A DNA stretch of 64,000 bases, taken from NCBI GenBank assembly GCA_035610365.1, contig CM069435.1, positions 8,582,001-8,646,000 of the forward strand, in the 5' to 3' direction. A program made the translations under genes and the position numbers. This stretch comes from Aquatica leii (taxonomy: Eukaryota > Arthropoda > Insecta > Coleoptera > Lampyridae). Shown one piece after another: positions 47,154 to 58,380 of the stretch; positions within the stretch are counted from its first letter, which is position 1, and each line of letters opens with the position of its first letter. The notes beneath the pieces are model-generated. The model did not search any database. It saw only the letters and a program-made list of their open reading frames with translations, and was not told the DNA's origin.

Positions 47154-48511
47154 TGAAATAGACCAACTTAAATTTAAATCTTTAAAGACATGTAAAATTA
47201 CACAGGCGTCATCTAACGAAGAAAAAAAACAACGAAAACTAAGAATCTGAAAAGGCGCATTTATTTCTTAGAAGAGTGGGAGGGTTTTAAAGGTACGACG
47301 CCGGAAAACGGTCGGTATCTTAGGCGTGAATCTTATAGTACCGTTACTTTCCCCGTTATATTTCTTTTATTTTTCTCTAAGCCAATTTATGTTTTCTGTT
47401 AAAAATCGTATTTAAACGAAACGATTTTATTTTACAATTGAAGTTTTATTTGTTCTTAAATGTAAACTAGCTCAAGTCGCGTACCCGAATGACTGAGTAC
47501 GTTTTATTGTAACTTTCTTTTGTTTGATCATTGTTCGTGTGTTTTATGAGTTACCAAATTGCTAGAAGTTAGAATTGTTTTATACTATGATATTCATACC
47601 TTCATGACCGGAAACAACCATCTGTACGTTAACTGGTGCAAAGACTGTTGTGTGAGCTGCCTTGTCGAATGTAAACATAATATTTTATTTACCGTGAGGG
47701 GCATACTTGTGGCTGCAGATAGTTCTCACACTATGAGGACCCTGTGTATTTTTTTTGTGAATTAGCGTATCTTGAATCTATGATATAGGCAAGTGCCTCC
47801 TTCGATATGTGTATTAAAGTCGCGGTAGGTTGCTTCCATGATAATGAGCCCTACATTTGATAACATTTGCTTGATATTATTTTGTGTTTATTTATGTGTA
47901 TTTTTTGTATTATATGTGTATTTTTGGCCATTGTTTGTTTGTCCCGACCAATCAACTAATAGCTGAATTGCATCCGTATCCCAGGACTTCAGTACCCACC
48001 GATAAGCTGTCGGTTAACTAACGCTTCTTCAGTTTAATATGATGATGTAGGTGCATGTGTTTATGTGTCGGGATTTGAACCTGTTATCGTACCTGCTTAT
48101 CAGAACATTTTATTTAAACTCACGACATTCTAACTTCTAGATTGACGCTGAAATTTCATTTATCTGAAAAGGGTTACAATAAAATGAGCAACGTACATAA
48201 GTACTTGGTAATTTAATTTGCTGCTGTGTTATTTTGATTCGACCCAAGATGTAATTTATTCGTCGCCCGTTAAAATGTTGCGTAGCTAGCCGAAGCATTT
48301 ATGATGTTGGCTTTTATTAATTCATAATTTACTTCTTTTTATTGTGTACTACAACCTTCCCACATATCGAGAGTAAGCAGTGTATAACGAACTTAATACA
48401 ACGTAGGTAGAGGGAAGGGGAGTAGTTTGACGATCACAGTCACAGCGAGATGTCACTGTTTTTCGTTTGTTCGCGGGTTTTAAATTTCAAACGCGAGTCT
48501 GTTACATCACA
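47154..48511 (+). repeat. Left LTR of element D
   Basis: 1358 bp. Compared with the right LTR it lacks about 200 bp near 47330 (present at 50925-51125) and has about 42 extra bp near 48050. Both copies keep a 68-codon frame, which follows from LTR duplication. Confidence 0.88.
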
Positions 48512-48516
48512 GATTT

Positions 48517-48534
48517 TGGTGCCGCGACCAGGAT
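48517..48534 (+). other. Primer-binding site of element D
   Basis: TGGTGCCGCGACCAGGAT, five bases after the left LTR. Close to the primer site known from insect BEL/Pao elements; the tRNA was not identified. Confidence 0.65.
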
Positions 48535-50724
48535 ACACTGTTATATGAAATCGACGAGGAAGGTTGTTAGGGTTGTTAAATTGTTTTTATGTGCATATAC
48601 TTGGCGAGTAAATTTTTCAGATTCGTAAAATGAGAATTTCACTAACTGCTTTGACTGTTTGAAATGGTTACATAATCTGTAAAGCAACAACAGGTACAAT
48701 CAGAGTTTATGGCAAACCGACGCTGCGAATCTTGTTGACTATGATTACTTGACGTGTGGTATCCTACTCATCTCGTCTGGGCAACTATAACAGCGGTCGT
48801 TCAGGTATAAAATGTACAATTTACTACTTTTGCTAGATTTGTCGCCTTGTCAACTATTCTAGTTTGCAGCGCAACGTTTTGTCTTTTTTTTTTTTGAGAA
48901 ACAGTGTTACCATCCTTCTACTCATAATCTAGTTAAGCTTTGGTACCAGCTACACAATTCTGTTTTTAGTTTGATCTAGAAGGACGATTTCAATCATTTC
49001 TTGCTTGCAGTTATATAATTGGTTTTTTATAGTACCAGGTTTTCAATTGATAAAAAAAAGTGTTGTACATAATTAATAAGTATTTGTTTTGCAAACGCGT
49101 TTAATTGAGTAGATTTGAATGAGACTATTTGGTCTAAGATTCATTGTTCGAGAAAGGTTGTATGTCATATTATTAATCTGAAGGTCGACAGCGCTCAAAA
49201 ACAAAAATAGGTTTATGTAATAAGGTTTCTGTCACTGGTCGCTACTATATAAATGTATTTATTAAGATGAATTTCTACGAACTTTTTGATTCTCTTCTTT
49301 TTAAATCAAAAATCGCCTTTGAAGTTATAGAACAGTTGTGTACGGCTACGAAATCGTTATGGTCTGTACTATTTACGTATCGTAATAGCTACATCTTTTC
49401 GATTACCTACCGATCTCATCCGGCTTGATTAACTATTCGCAGTTGTCGAACATTCCCTCACCGAATTAATTTGAAGTGTTTCTAAATGATAGTAAGGTGT
49501 TGTTTTTTTGGAATAATTGTTAGTGTTGTCACCCAATATTTTTGATTTTGTATGCAGTTTCTTCACGAAGATGTTTGGCGGGATCACGTTCACAAATCGA
49601 AAGTGTTCGAGTCTACTGGGCAACTCATTCGTGACAGACCGTGGTAGTTCAGTAATTTTCCAATTCTGTAGCCTAGGGGCGGGCGTGTCTTTTAGAGAAG
49701 ATGAATTAGATATATGACCAAGATTTAGCTTATCATCGGACTGCTTCGCACGGTATTCGTACGTGTTCTGCATATTCCCACATATCGGGCTTACCAATGG
49801 TTGTGTGTGGGTTCCAGAGTTTAACATCTTCTTAGACAATTCGTTATAGGTAGTGGGCAATCAACTGCGAGGTTAACAGTAAAAAGATGCTATGTCACTT
49901 TTGGTACGTTTGGTATGTTATGGTTGCAGCTAGTTTTGATAATAAAAAGCATTTTGAGAGAAAATGGTTTTGATCAGCACCGTCTCATCATTCCAGTAGC
50001 TTTGCTAGTTCTACGGATAAATCGGTTATCAAGTAGGCGGGTCCGATTCTAGGTTGTTAAGATACTTTTTGGTTTAGTTGTCTTTGAAATCAATTAATTA
50101 AGCCGTATGAATGCCAAATAAATCTTCACAAGTATATTTGGGTTTAGTGGACGAGGGGCGTAACCCTTTTAAGCATTAGATATCGTAAGCTGTATGCTAG
50201 AAACCGAATTCAGAAGAAATTTTAAGCGTGAAACCAAGGACTAGCTCTAAAAATAAAGGTTGTTGTAAAGGGCGTGAAGTACGAATGATTTTGTATTAAC
50301 TTTGTGATGTGTCGTTTTTTTTTTCATTGGGAAGTTTCTGGTAAAAGCCAATGTAAGTACGCTTATAACTGGTAGCTAGCGCTCTGGAGTTAAAACCAAG
50401 TTGACGAAAAACTTAAAGAAAGAAGAAAAAACTCTGTTTTCAATGTTTCTGAGAAAATCATTTACAAGTTTTAGTGGTTTTTGAGTTATACATATCCTTG
50501 CATGGTCGGTGTTCAAAATGTGTACTTGCTGTAGATTATTTATTATAAGGGTTGTATCATTGAGAATGATTATAACAAGTTTAATTTAGAATTGTATTTT
50601 TTATGTATTGTTTTGCTAATCACATCTTTTTTCATGTACTGAGCTGGAGGACGACATGTTTAGAATTGGAGAGGGAGTGTTGGAAAACTGTCGGCCACCC
50701 TGGGCAGCTGCCCGACACTGTTCC
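48535..50724 (+). other. Internal region of element D, coding not recognised
   Basis: Stops in all frames. A plus-strand piece at 49560-49647 reads LHEDVWRDHVHKSKVFESTG and looks like real protein, and 50656-50735 is open up to the right LTR, but neither matches a family I know. The minus-strand frame of 143 codons (49429-49860) covers the same place and is most likely its antisense. Confidence 0.45.
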
Positions 50725-50733
50725 AAAGGGGCG
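50725..50733 (+). other. Polypurine tract of element D
   Basis: AAAGGGGCG just before the right LTR (50736), where second-strand priming is expected. Confidence 0.6.
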
Positions 50734-52102
50734 TATGAAACAGACCAATTTAAATTTAAATCCTTAAAAACATGTAAAATTACACCGGCGTCATCTAGCG
50801 AAGAAAAAAAAACAACGAAAACTAAGAATCTGAAAACGCGCATGTATTTCTTAGAAGAGTGGGAGGATTTTAAAGGTAGGACGCCGGGAAACGGTCGGGA
50901 TTTTAGGGCTGAATCTTGTCCAAGATAGCAATACGCGGTTTACCGTGAAAAGTTTCTTTGTATAATTTGTGTTTTTGTTTTTTCAATCTTTGTAACTTGC
51001 TAGGTATGTATGTAGAATACATACATATAATCCATGTAAATCTGTCTATTTTTGTATTTGTGCTTTAAACGTGAACCAGGGTAGTTTTTGCTCTTGTTTC
51101 CTTTGTTTGAAAAGCTAGCGTGGGTCGTCATTTTATAGTACTGTTACTTTCCCCGTTGTATTTTTTTTATTTTTCTTTGTGCCAATTAATGTTTTCTTTT
51201 AAAAATCGTATTTAAACGAAACGATTTTATTTTACAATTGAAATTTTATTTGTTCTTAAATGTAAAATAGCTCAAGTCGCGTACCCGAATGACTGAGTAC
51301 GTTTTATTGTAACTTTCTTTTGTTTGATCATTGCAGTGTTTTATGAGTTACTAAATTGCTAGAAGTTAGAATTGTTTTATACTATGATATTTATACCTTC
51401 ATGACCGGAAGCAACCATCTGTACGTAAACTGGTGCAAAGACTGTTGTGTGAGCTGCCTTGCTGAATGTAAACATAATATTTTATTTACCGTGAGGGGCA
51501 TACTTATGGCTGCAGGTAGTTCTCACACTATGAGGACCCTGTGTATTTTTTTTGTGAATTAGCGTATCTTGAATCTATGATATAGACAAGTGCCCCCTTC
51601 GATATGTGTATTAAAGTCGCGCTAAGTTGCTTCCATGATAATGAGCCCTACATTTTATAACATTTGCTTGATATTATTGTGTGTTTATTTATGTGTATTT
51701 TGTTGTATTATATGTGCATTTTTGGCCCTTGTTTGTTTGTCCCGCCCAATCAACTAATAGCTGAATTGCATCCGTATCCCAGGACTTCAGTACCCACCGA
51801 TAGACCGTCTGTTAACTAACGTTTTTTCAGTTTAATATGATGATGTACGTGCTTATCAGAACATTTTATTTAAATTCACGGCATTCTGACTTCTAGATTG
51901 ACGGTGTAATTTCATTTATCTAAAAAAGGTGACAATAAAATGAGCAACGTACATAAGTACTTGTTAATTTAATTTGCTACTGTGTTCTTTTGATTCGACC
52001 GAAAATGTAATTTATTCGTCGCCTGTTAAAATGTTGTATAGCTAGCCGAAGCATTTATGATGTTGGCTTTTATTAATTCATAATTTACTTCTTTTTATTG
52101 TG

Positions 52103-52430
52103 TATCTTCCTTTTTTGTTTACATTGCTTTGTTGCCAAGCTTCTATTAGTTTCGCCGTGTTGCCATACTTGTTAAAAGTACTTAAAAGACAAGTAATTTC
52201 TTTTACACATTATTATATTATATATTAGCTGACTCTTTATAACAGTTGTTGTTTCTATATCCAAATTATGTAGTTTATTTGTACTAATATTCAGTAAAGG
52301 ACTGGAGGGGTTTCTTCGCTCTGTTCTTCCCCTCCTACAACGGGACCCACCGAACAAGCAAAGCTTCGGTCAAAATTTAAAGAGTTAAATTCGAATAAAA
52401 ATGACGATTCATTTTTTTTATTGTGTTGTA
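52103..52430. mobile_element. Unidentified 0.33 kb insertion in the right LTR of D
   Basis: Flanked by TTTTATTGTGT on both sides, while the left LTR has this once. The left LTR gives the empty site. No inverted ends, no poly(A) and no known protein. The length of the duplication (11-12 bp) fits a retroposed or PLE-type insertion better than a TA- or TTAA-type DNA transposon. Confidence 0.7.
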
Positions 52431-52462
52431 TTTAACCTTCCCACATATCGAGAGTAAGCAGT

Positions 52463-53866
52463 TGTTACGGGTTATCTAAGGGTTATGAATGGGAAATGCT
52501 GTACATAAAAAAAAGGGCGAAATTGAATATAAAGATACAAGAATGTCTAAAAATTGTTGCAAAATAAGGGAGACGATGAACAATAAAGATTGCCGGCTAG
52601 AGGAAAAATTAATAACTCTCTAACTCTCAGGGCGCCAAGTCTACCTAAAGAATTTCCTGAACGACTAACCTCAGGAAGGCTAATTCCCGTCTAAAAACTA
52701 CAATTAATAAACAAGTGACAAAAGATATCAAATTAAAAAAAATTTATTGGTGTAACCCATTAGTTTCATAAACTACATATGTACAGTGACGTTTATTTAA
52801 TTCTTAAAAAAAATATAATAATAGTTATATCAATAAGTAATTGCTTTATACAACAAGGAAACCACGGCTGAAGTGTCAAAATTAAATAGCGGTAAAAAAA
52901 TTATGATTAGATAAGTACTGGGTGGAATTAACCACTACTAAACCCCGTGCGCTGACAATCGCAAACCAATTAATTATATATGTAGTTAACCGGTAAGGTA
53001 CGGAGACACAAGATCTTGTTCGAAGCACCTTTTCGTGTAATTTATAAAGCAACGCATAAACGTTAAAACGCGTTGACCTGCGTTTATCGACCGCGACCCG
53101 AGATTACGTATTTGGTAATTTTCCCAATATGCCGTATGCATTTATTATTTAATTGTTAAATTTAAACTGAACTGTAAAATAATTAAATGAGCATATAACT
53201 ATGCAGCCGGAGTACCTCATTTACAAATACGTGATTTCTAAATTATAAATTAAGTACTGACTTCGAACTAAATTTTCAAATTTTTGAATTTTACACTTAT
53301 TAACTAATTATCTGACCTGAATTACAGTAATTGAAAAAATTAGGTCCTAATTCGAATTCCCACTAATTGTTGAAATTCCATGTACAACTAAATTCAACCA
53401 TTTTAGTAAATTCCATAAACCCAAAGTCCACAATCCAGCAACGAAAATAATTGAAAATTGGTAAACGAGAAAAGGCTAAAATTAATTATTAAAAGTTAAA
53501 AATTACGAAGCAATTTAAAGTGTTTTTTTTTAACATACCCGTTGGTCTGCCTCTTTCTTCCTAATTTGGACGGCAAATATATCCCACTAAGTGGTTTAAT
53601 TATTGCATAAATATTATACTAATAATTTTCTAAAGGCAATAATTCATTAGGGTCTTTTTGCTAAATCCAGAACTAATTACTAAAATTTCTGCTAACGCAA
53701 AAGCCCAAACCGTCCTTTCTCAATGGAAGAGAATACGAGAAGACCGACAACAATCAAGGTAAAATTGACGTGTTTCGTTATCAATTATGATAAAGTTAAA
53801 TTTCAAAAATAAATCAAAAATTAGTGTAGGCAACCTAAACAACACTTTATAAATTATACTGTAACA
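52463..53866. mobile_element. Solo LTR (1404 bp) with 4-bp duplication CAGT
   Basis: Starts TGTTACGGG and ends CTGTAACA (6-bp inverted ends). CAGT at 52459-52462 and 53867-53870. The left LTR of D carries the intact site with one CAGT, so the insertion and its exact ends are directly proven. Confidence 0.93.
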
Positions 53867-54057
53867 CAGTGTATAACGAACTTAATACAACGTAGGTTAA
53901 GGAAAGGGGAGGAGTTTGACAATCACAGTCACAGCGAGATGTCACTGTTTTTCGTTTGTTCGCGGGTTTTAAATTTCAAACGCGAGTGGGTTACATCACA
54001 AAGTATTTTTTTAGTTAGTTTGCGTTTTGACGCAAATTCACCATAAGAAAAAAATTT

Positions 54058-54250
54058 TGAAGCGTTCCCGAAGTATTGGGAACGTTCGACCCAATTGTCG
54101 AAACAGATGCAATGTTCTAGTTCCAGATAAGGTAAAAGTATAAAAAGCGGGTTTAAATAAATAAGTGCAACGTCGTTGTAAGTGCATTAAATGATTAATC
54201 TTATCCACGGAAGGTATACGTTTACAGTGATGTATAAATTACTCAATGTT
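54058..54250 (+). repeat. Left LTR of gypsy B
   Basis: Starts about TGAAGCGTTCCCG. It shares AATTGTCGAAACAGA, GCAATGTTCTAG and CCAGATAAG with 58225-58300, then AGTATAAAAAGCG (TATA) and AAATAAATAAGTGCAACG. The paired TTCCCGAA...GGGAACGTTC upstream of TATA resembles heat-shock elements. The limits are approximate. Confidence 0.72.
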
Positions 54251-54503
54251 TTTTTTATTAAACTGCAAGTTTGTTATTTTGCTTAGTTCGTAAATAGTTA
54301 GAAATAAATTAAGTTTTAAATTTGTTACCATCAGGTAGTGAGTCGCGATATCTTTCGGTAATTTAATATCGTCTCTTTGCTTCTTGCGTCTACGTGTAAT
54401 TGTTTAAAAAATGTGTAACAATTAAATGGTTTTAGTGCATTATTGTTTATCAATACTTAAAAATAAAAACTCGTTTGAAATTAAATTACAATGCTACACA
54501 AAA

Positions 54504-55540
54504 ATGATAGGTAAAGAAAAATTATTAGAACAACTTAGTAGAAGAATGGATCATAATTTTCATAAAATAAAGAAAATGTTAGAAATAACTATCGAAGAAC
54601 TACTGCAGGTGTTGAAAATCAGATTAAACTGTTTAAAAAAAACGCAAGCACGTATTTTAAATTTAAAAGAATAAATTTGCAATCAAATTAAATCCGAATT
54701 AAGCAAACTAATGAAGCTGTTTGAAAAATTGCTAATAAAACATTAAAAAAACGTGGAAATATAGTAGATTGTTCTCTCATTGCTGAAGACCCCCAAAAAG
54801 ACAAAACGGTCGCCCAGTGGTTCACTCTGGTGACAGTTTCACATTTGCATTGACATTATTTACCTTACAATGTTTATACGTTTATAGTTTTATCCCGCGG
54901 TTTATACAAAATTTAATTGAATTGCGCTGGTGCAAAATTAACTTTCAACGTTTCCATCTTTTAGCCATAGATAGTAAATTTATATTTGAGTTGGCTCTGT
55001 CATCAAATTTCACTTATGTTACATCGTTCATTATTATAAAGAGTTAGAGGTTTGTCAATGAATTTGTGGAAGTACAATAAAGTGTTCCCCACTGCCGTTT
55101 ACATTACAATGTTTATACGTTCACTCATAAAAAAAAACTACTTACAAGTTTGAAATTGTACCGTCAAATTTTTGGTCAACATACTACAAGCAGTTTAAAT
55201 ACAAGCAAAAAAACGACATTGCTAATATTGGTTTTACGTGAAAAAACGCTTAAAATTTGCAGACTGTTCCTGGCCATTTCCAAAAAAATTTGCAAAAACT
55301 CTTCTGCAACATCAACAGACTAACACGGTTTTTGTATTCTACGGCGCCAAATAGTTTTTTTCGAAAAAAATGGCTATAAGAGTTTTTGTAGACGGACTCC
55401 AAGACAATGAAACGCAGATGACTGTACGGCTAGCTTCGCCTAAAAACGTTAGAGGAAATTTTAGTGCATGCTTTAGAGTTTAAAGTAGCAGAACAAACAT
55501 CTAACTGATACAGTCATAAATTCCGCTCTGCTGCAAAGAG
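54504..55540 (+). pseudogene. Gypsy B gag, broken
   Basis: ATG at 54504 opens a charged, coiled-coil-like start (KEKLLEQLSRRMDHNFHKIK), stopping at 54672. After degraded sequence, VDGLQDNETQMTVRLASPKN (55390-55450) is the capsid C-terminal motif of this family (usually DGLRDPE-QRA-RLA). No zinc knuckle survives. Confidence 0.7.
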
Positions 55541-55719
55541 ATTAAGAATAAAGTATATAAGAGAAACAACGCGGCAAATGCTTTGTCCAAAAGTATGGAA
55601 CGAGTTGACCAAAAGAGACAGAGATCTAATCGTGTACCGGAAAATACCATTTGAACTGCGTTGCCTGCAAAACAATTGCACAGCATTTATCTTGGTAAAA
55701 TCAATAGACAAAATGCTCA

Positions 55720-56021
55720 GTTACTGGTTGAACACGGAAGTGACAAAAACCATCATTCGTCCTGACATGTTATTAGTAAATGAAAAGACATTACTAGTAA
55801 CAGTGCGACTTCAAATGGCGACTAGCGAAGAAATACCTACACAAAGACAAGTCAAAGTAACCATTGGTTTGGAAAGTAGAGTGACCAACCATCAAACACT
55901 GACAGCCGATATCACGAAAATAATTAGCCTAGGAATAGACCTTATGAAAAATTACGGGTTCCATTTGGATATACAAAACAATTTTTGTTATTTGAGAAAT
56001 CAGCTGTGCGAATCTAATTGA
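55720..56021 (+). pseudogene. Gypsy B protease
   Basis: Open frame with TIIRPDMLLVNEKTLLVTVR, QRQVKVTIGLESRVTNHQTL, ADITKIISLGIDLMKNYGF and HLDIQNNFC: the second half of a retropepsin (the ILGIDLM strand is typical). The catalytic DTG is not visible; the matching place upstream reads NTEVTKT. It would cleave the Gag-Pol polyprotein. Confidence 0.75.
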
Positions 56022-56089
56022 CTAAGGACATGACTCCGCGCCTGGATGGAAATCTCCGAGACGCTTAGATTCGTACTATGGAACCTATA

Positions 56090-56960
56090 AAAAGACTACT
56101 AGTTAATAGAACATTTGTACATATAAAAACGGTGTCACTAAAAGTCCTAAATGTCAGCTTTGATACATTAGCGTTGAAAAAAAATACCGAGATAGGCTAA
56201 TGTACACCAGTATCTCAGATTGTAAGATGCATAAATTCTAATCAAGTTACGTCGCCGAAAAAATGCCCACAACAACTATTCTCACCTTCAAGTTCCAAAA
56301 CATCAACTATGACCAGCTGGCCAAAGTTAAAGCGTTGATCCAGCAGTAATAAGATATGTTCGCGGTAGAGAATGGTTTCAAAAGAAGAGCTGACATGGTA
56401 AAGCACAGAAAACGCTTGGCCAATATTACATTACACCAACGGATAAAAAAAAATGGAATTAAACCTTTTACTCTAGACACCCCGTTGTTTTCCACGTTGG
56501 ATTTAAAGATTGTTTACTGGCACTTAAAATTTGAGCCCAAGAACTATAAAAAACAGCTTGTCAGAACTGGTATGTGACAATTTAGTGTTATGCTCTACGG
56601 TCTAAGTAACGCTTCTGCGACATTCGAGCGTTTGATAAAGACCGTCTTGCAAAGACTGCCTTGGAAAACGTGCCTGGTTTATCGAGACAACGTGATTGTG
56701 ATTGAAAAGTCATTTGAAGAGCATTTGAACTACGTGAAGCATATCTAAAACTAAGGTCAAATAAATGTGAAAAACTAAAAAGTGACCTAGTCAAAATTTG
56801 AAAAGTACATGCATGGCCAAGACCAACATCAGATTCAAAATTTTCTTGGATTGTGCGCGTATTATAGAATATTTGTACTCAAATTTGACAATATTGTCAA
56901 ACGTTTAACAAAATTAACTAAAAAAAAGCAAAGAGAATAAAGACTGCGACAACGCTTTTC
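56090..56960 (+). pseudogene. Gypsy B reverse transcriptase
   Basis: FAVENGFKRRADMVKHRKRL, then a deletion of the fingers, FSTLDLKIVYWHLKFEPKNY, FSVMLYGLSNASATFERLIK, TVLQRLPWKTCLVYRDNVIV (the active-site YxDD is YRDN), KSFEEHLNYVKH and FLGLCAYYRIFVLKFDNIVK. One of the two catalytic aspartates of the box is lost. The linker upstream (56090-56300) matches element A at 7640-7800. Confidence 0.83.
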
Positions 56961-56984
56961 ATCAACCGAATTTTTATGGTTGAT

Positions 56985-57700
56985 GACGAGTGCGAACCTA
57001 GGCAGTTGCGTCATAAACATGAAAATTATTCTGAGTTAAGACTGCTCCTAAATTGGAAATAAAACGACCGACGACGAACTTAGAAGGAAGTGAGTTTTTT
57101 TTTGCAGAAACATTAAAGCATACTGGGTGCAGTGAGACTTCTTGAAAATGCAAAACAGTTTTCTTAAGCGATCTTTAGAAAATGTCAAAATCACAGAAAA
57201 CAGATCGCAGTTGGTAGTACATAAAAGCCGAGTGATGACTGGTGTCTACTTGGCTTATTGGATAATTTAGGACTGTATTGCAGGGCCGTTTCCAGAATCC
57301 ATTTTAGGAAACAAATACATAAATGGCGTATCTATCATCCGTTCACGACAGAACATGTCAAACACTATGCTGTGTCGTGCTTGGTTTCGAAGTATAACTA
57401 CCATGCGACCTCCAATATGAGCTGAAAAATAGTACGTTAGCAAGTTGATGACGAGGCTAGAGGAAGTACATAAAGCGATTCAAAAAAATACAAAAATTGC
57501 CAGCGACAGAATGATGATCAGGTATGACGTCAAGACATAAAACAGTGAGTTTTTATTGAGCGATATGGCGTGGTTATATAATCCTCAAAAAAGAAGTGGT
57601 TTGTCGCCGAAGAAACAGAGATAGAGCAAGTCAAACATGGTCTACATTGATTGTCTAGCCCCGTTTGCTAGCAATTACAACATTTCCTAAGACTAAGTCC
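56985..57700 (+). pseudogene. Gypsy B RNase H tail and integrase remnant
   Basis: Matches element A at 9985-10190 (VDDECEPRQLRHKHENYSEL against the same place there) and then jumps over most of the integrase core. KHYAVSCLVSKYN, ERYGVVI-type sequence and MVYID before LAPFASN correspond to the integrase C-terminal part. The catalytic core is deleted. 57700-58190 has no clear peptide. Confidence 0.7.
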
Positions 57701-58199
57701 AAGCAAGAGTAGTTACATACAGAACCAGAAATTAAGCCGATAGGATGGATTTCGATAAGTTCATGAGCTGGTACAAAGGTTTTGGAAAGGTTAGCTTTAG
57801 AGCAACAAGACCTGTTCCAAACACAAAAAGATTATGGGATTGCATAGTGTGTAAGTGAACACTATGAAATGTCCAGGGAGTTGTGGTAATATTTAAGAAA
57901 CACTTTAGCCATTTAGATACTAGGAACACAGCCGGTAATTACGTGATGACCGACGTTCAAGTTTCCATCTGGTGACCAAAAAGTTTTCACCTGCAAAGCC
58001 GTTATACAAAAATCTATGAAAATTATTATTGAATCTTAAGAGAGAAATGGAGTTTCATATCATATAACTGGCACTACCCAAACTTGGTTGCGGCTTAGAT
58101 AAACTGGATTAGAGAACATTTCCTCTTCCGAAGAACCAGCGATCAAAAGTTAGTTTGCAGTTACCATCAAAATAAAACATTTGGTCAAAAAAATCTATT

Positions 58200-58380
58200 G
58201 ACTGCTACTTCTATACTCACTACGTCCCTAAAATATTTACAATATTCGAGACAATTGTCAAAACAGACGGAATGTTCTAGTCCCAGATAAGACGAAAATA
58301 TAAAAGGTATCGCAAGGAAATTAAATAATAGAGTAAATAATTAGAAATAAATTAAGTTTTAAATTCGTTATAATAGCTAC
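58200..58380 (+). repeat. Right LTR of gypsy B, shortened
   Basis: CAATTGTCAAAACAGACGG, AATGTTCTAG, CCAGATAAG and ATATAAAAGG, then TAGAAATAAATTAAGTTTTA. About 130 bp present in the left LTR are missing, and the heat-shock-like motif is eroded. Confidence 0.72.

Larger units (their letters stand above)
47154..54000 (+). mobile_element. LTR retrotransposon D, BEL-like primer site, no visible pol
   Basis: Two long direct repeats (47154-48511 and 50736-54000, the latter with two insertions) begin TGAAAYAGACC and end TTACATCACA. They are flanked by AAGT on both sides (47150-47153 and 54001-54004). A primer-binding site follows the left LTR and a purine tract precedes the right one, giving + orientation. 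The 2.2 kb between them encodes nothing I recognise, so it is probably a non-autonomous or deleted derivative. Small indels distinguish the two LTRs. Confidence 0.88.
50736..54000 (+). repeat. Right LTR of element D, twice interrupted
   Basis: The same sequence as the left LTR once 52103-52430 and 52463-53866 are removed. After removal the text around GAGTAAGCAGTGTATAACG is identical to the left LTR. Confidence 0.88.
54058..58380 (+). mobile_element. Ty3/gypsy retrotransposon B (same family as A)
   Basis: LTR remnants at both ends and gag, protease, RT, RNase H and integrase pieces between, in the order and wording of element A. Internal deletions reduce it to 4.3 kb. No nested insertion was found, but stops and frameshifts are dense. 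Confidence 0.83.

Noticed and set aside
47559..47765. 68-codon frame also present at 51356-51562 with few changes
   Set aside because: Both lie in the two LTRs of element D, so the similarity follows from LTR duplication at integration. No start context or family match supports a gene.
49429..49860. Minus-strand frame of 143 codons in element D
   Set aside because: Orientation is opposite to the element given by primer site and purine tract, and the plus strand there has protein-like text. No family match.
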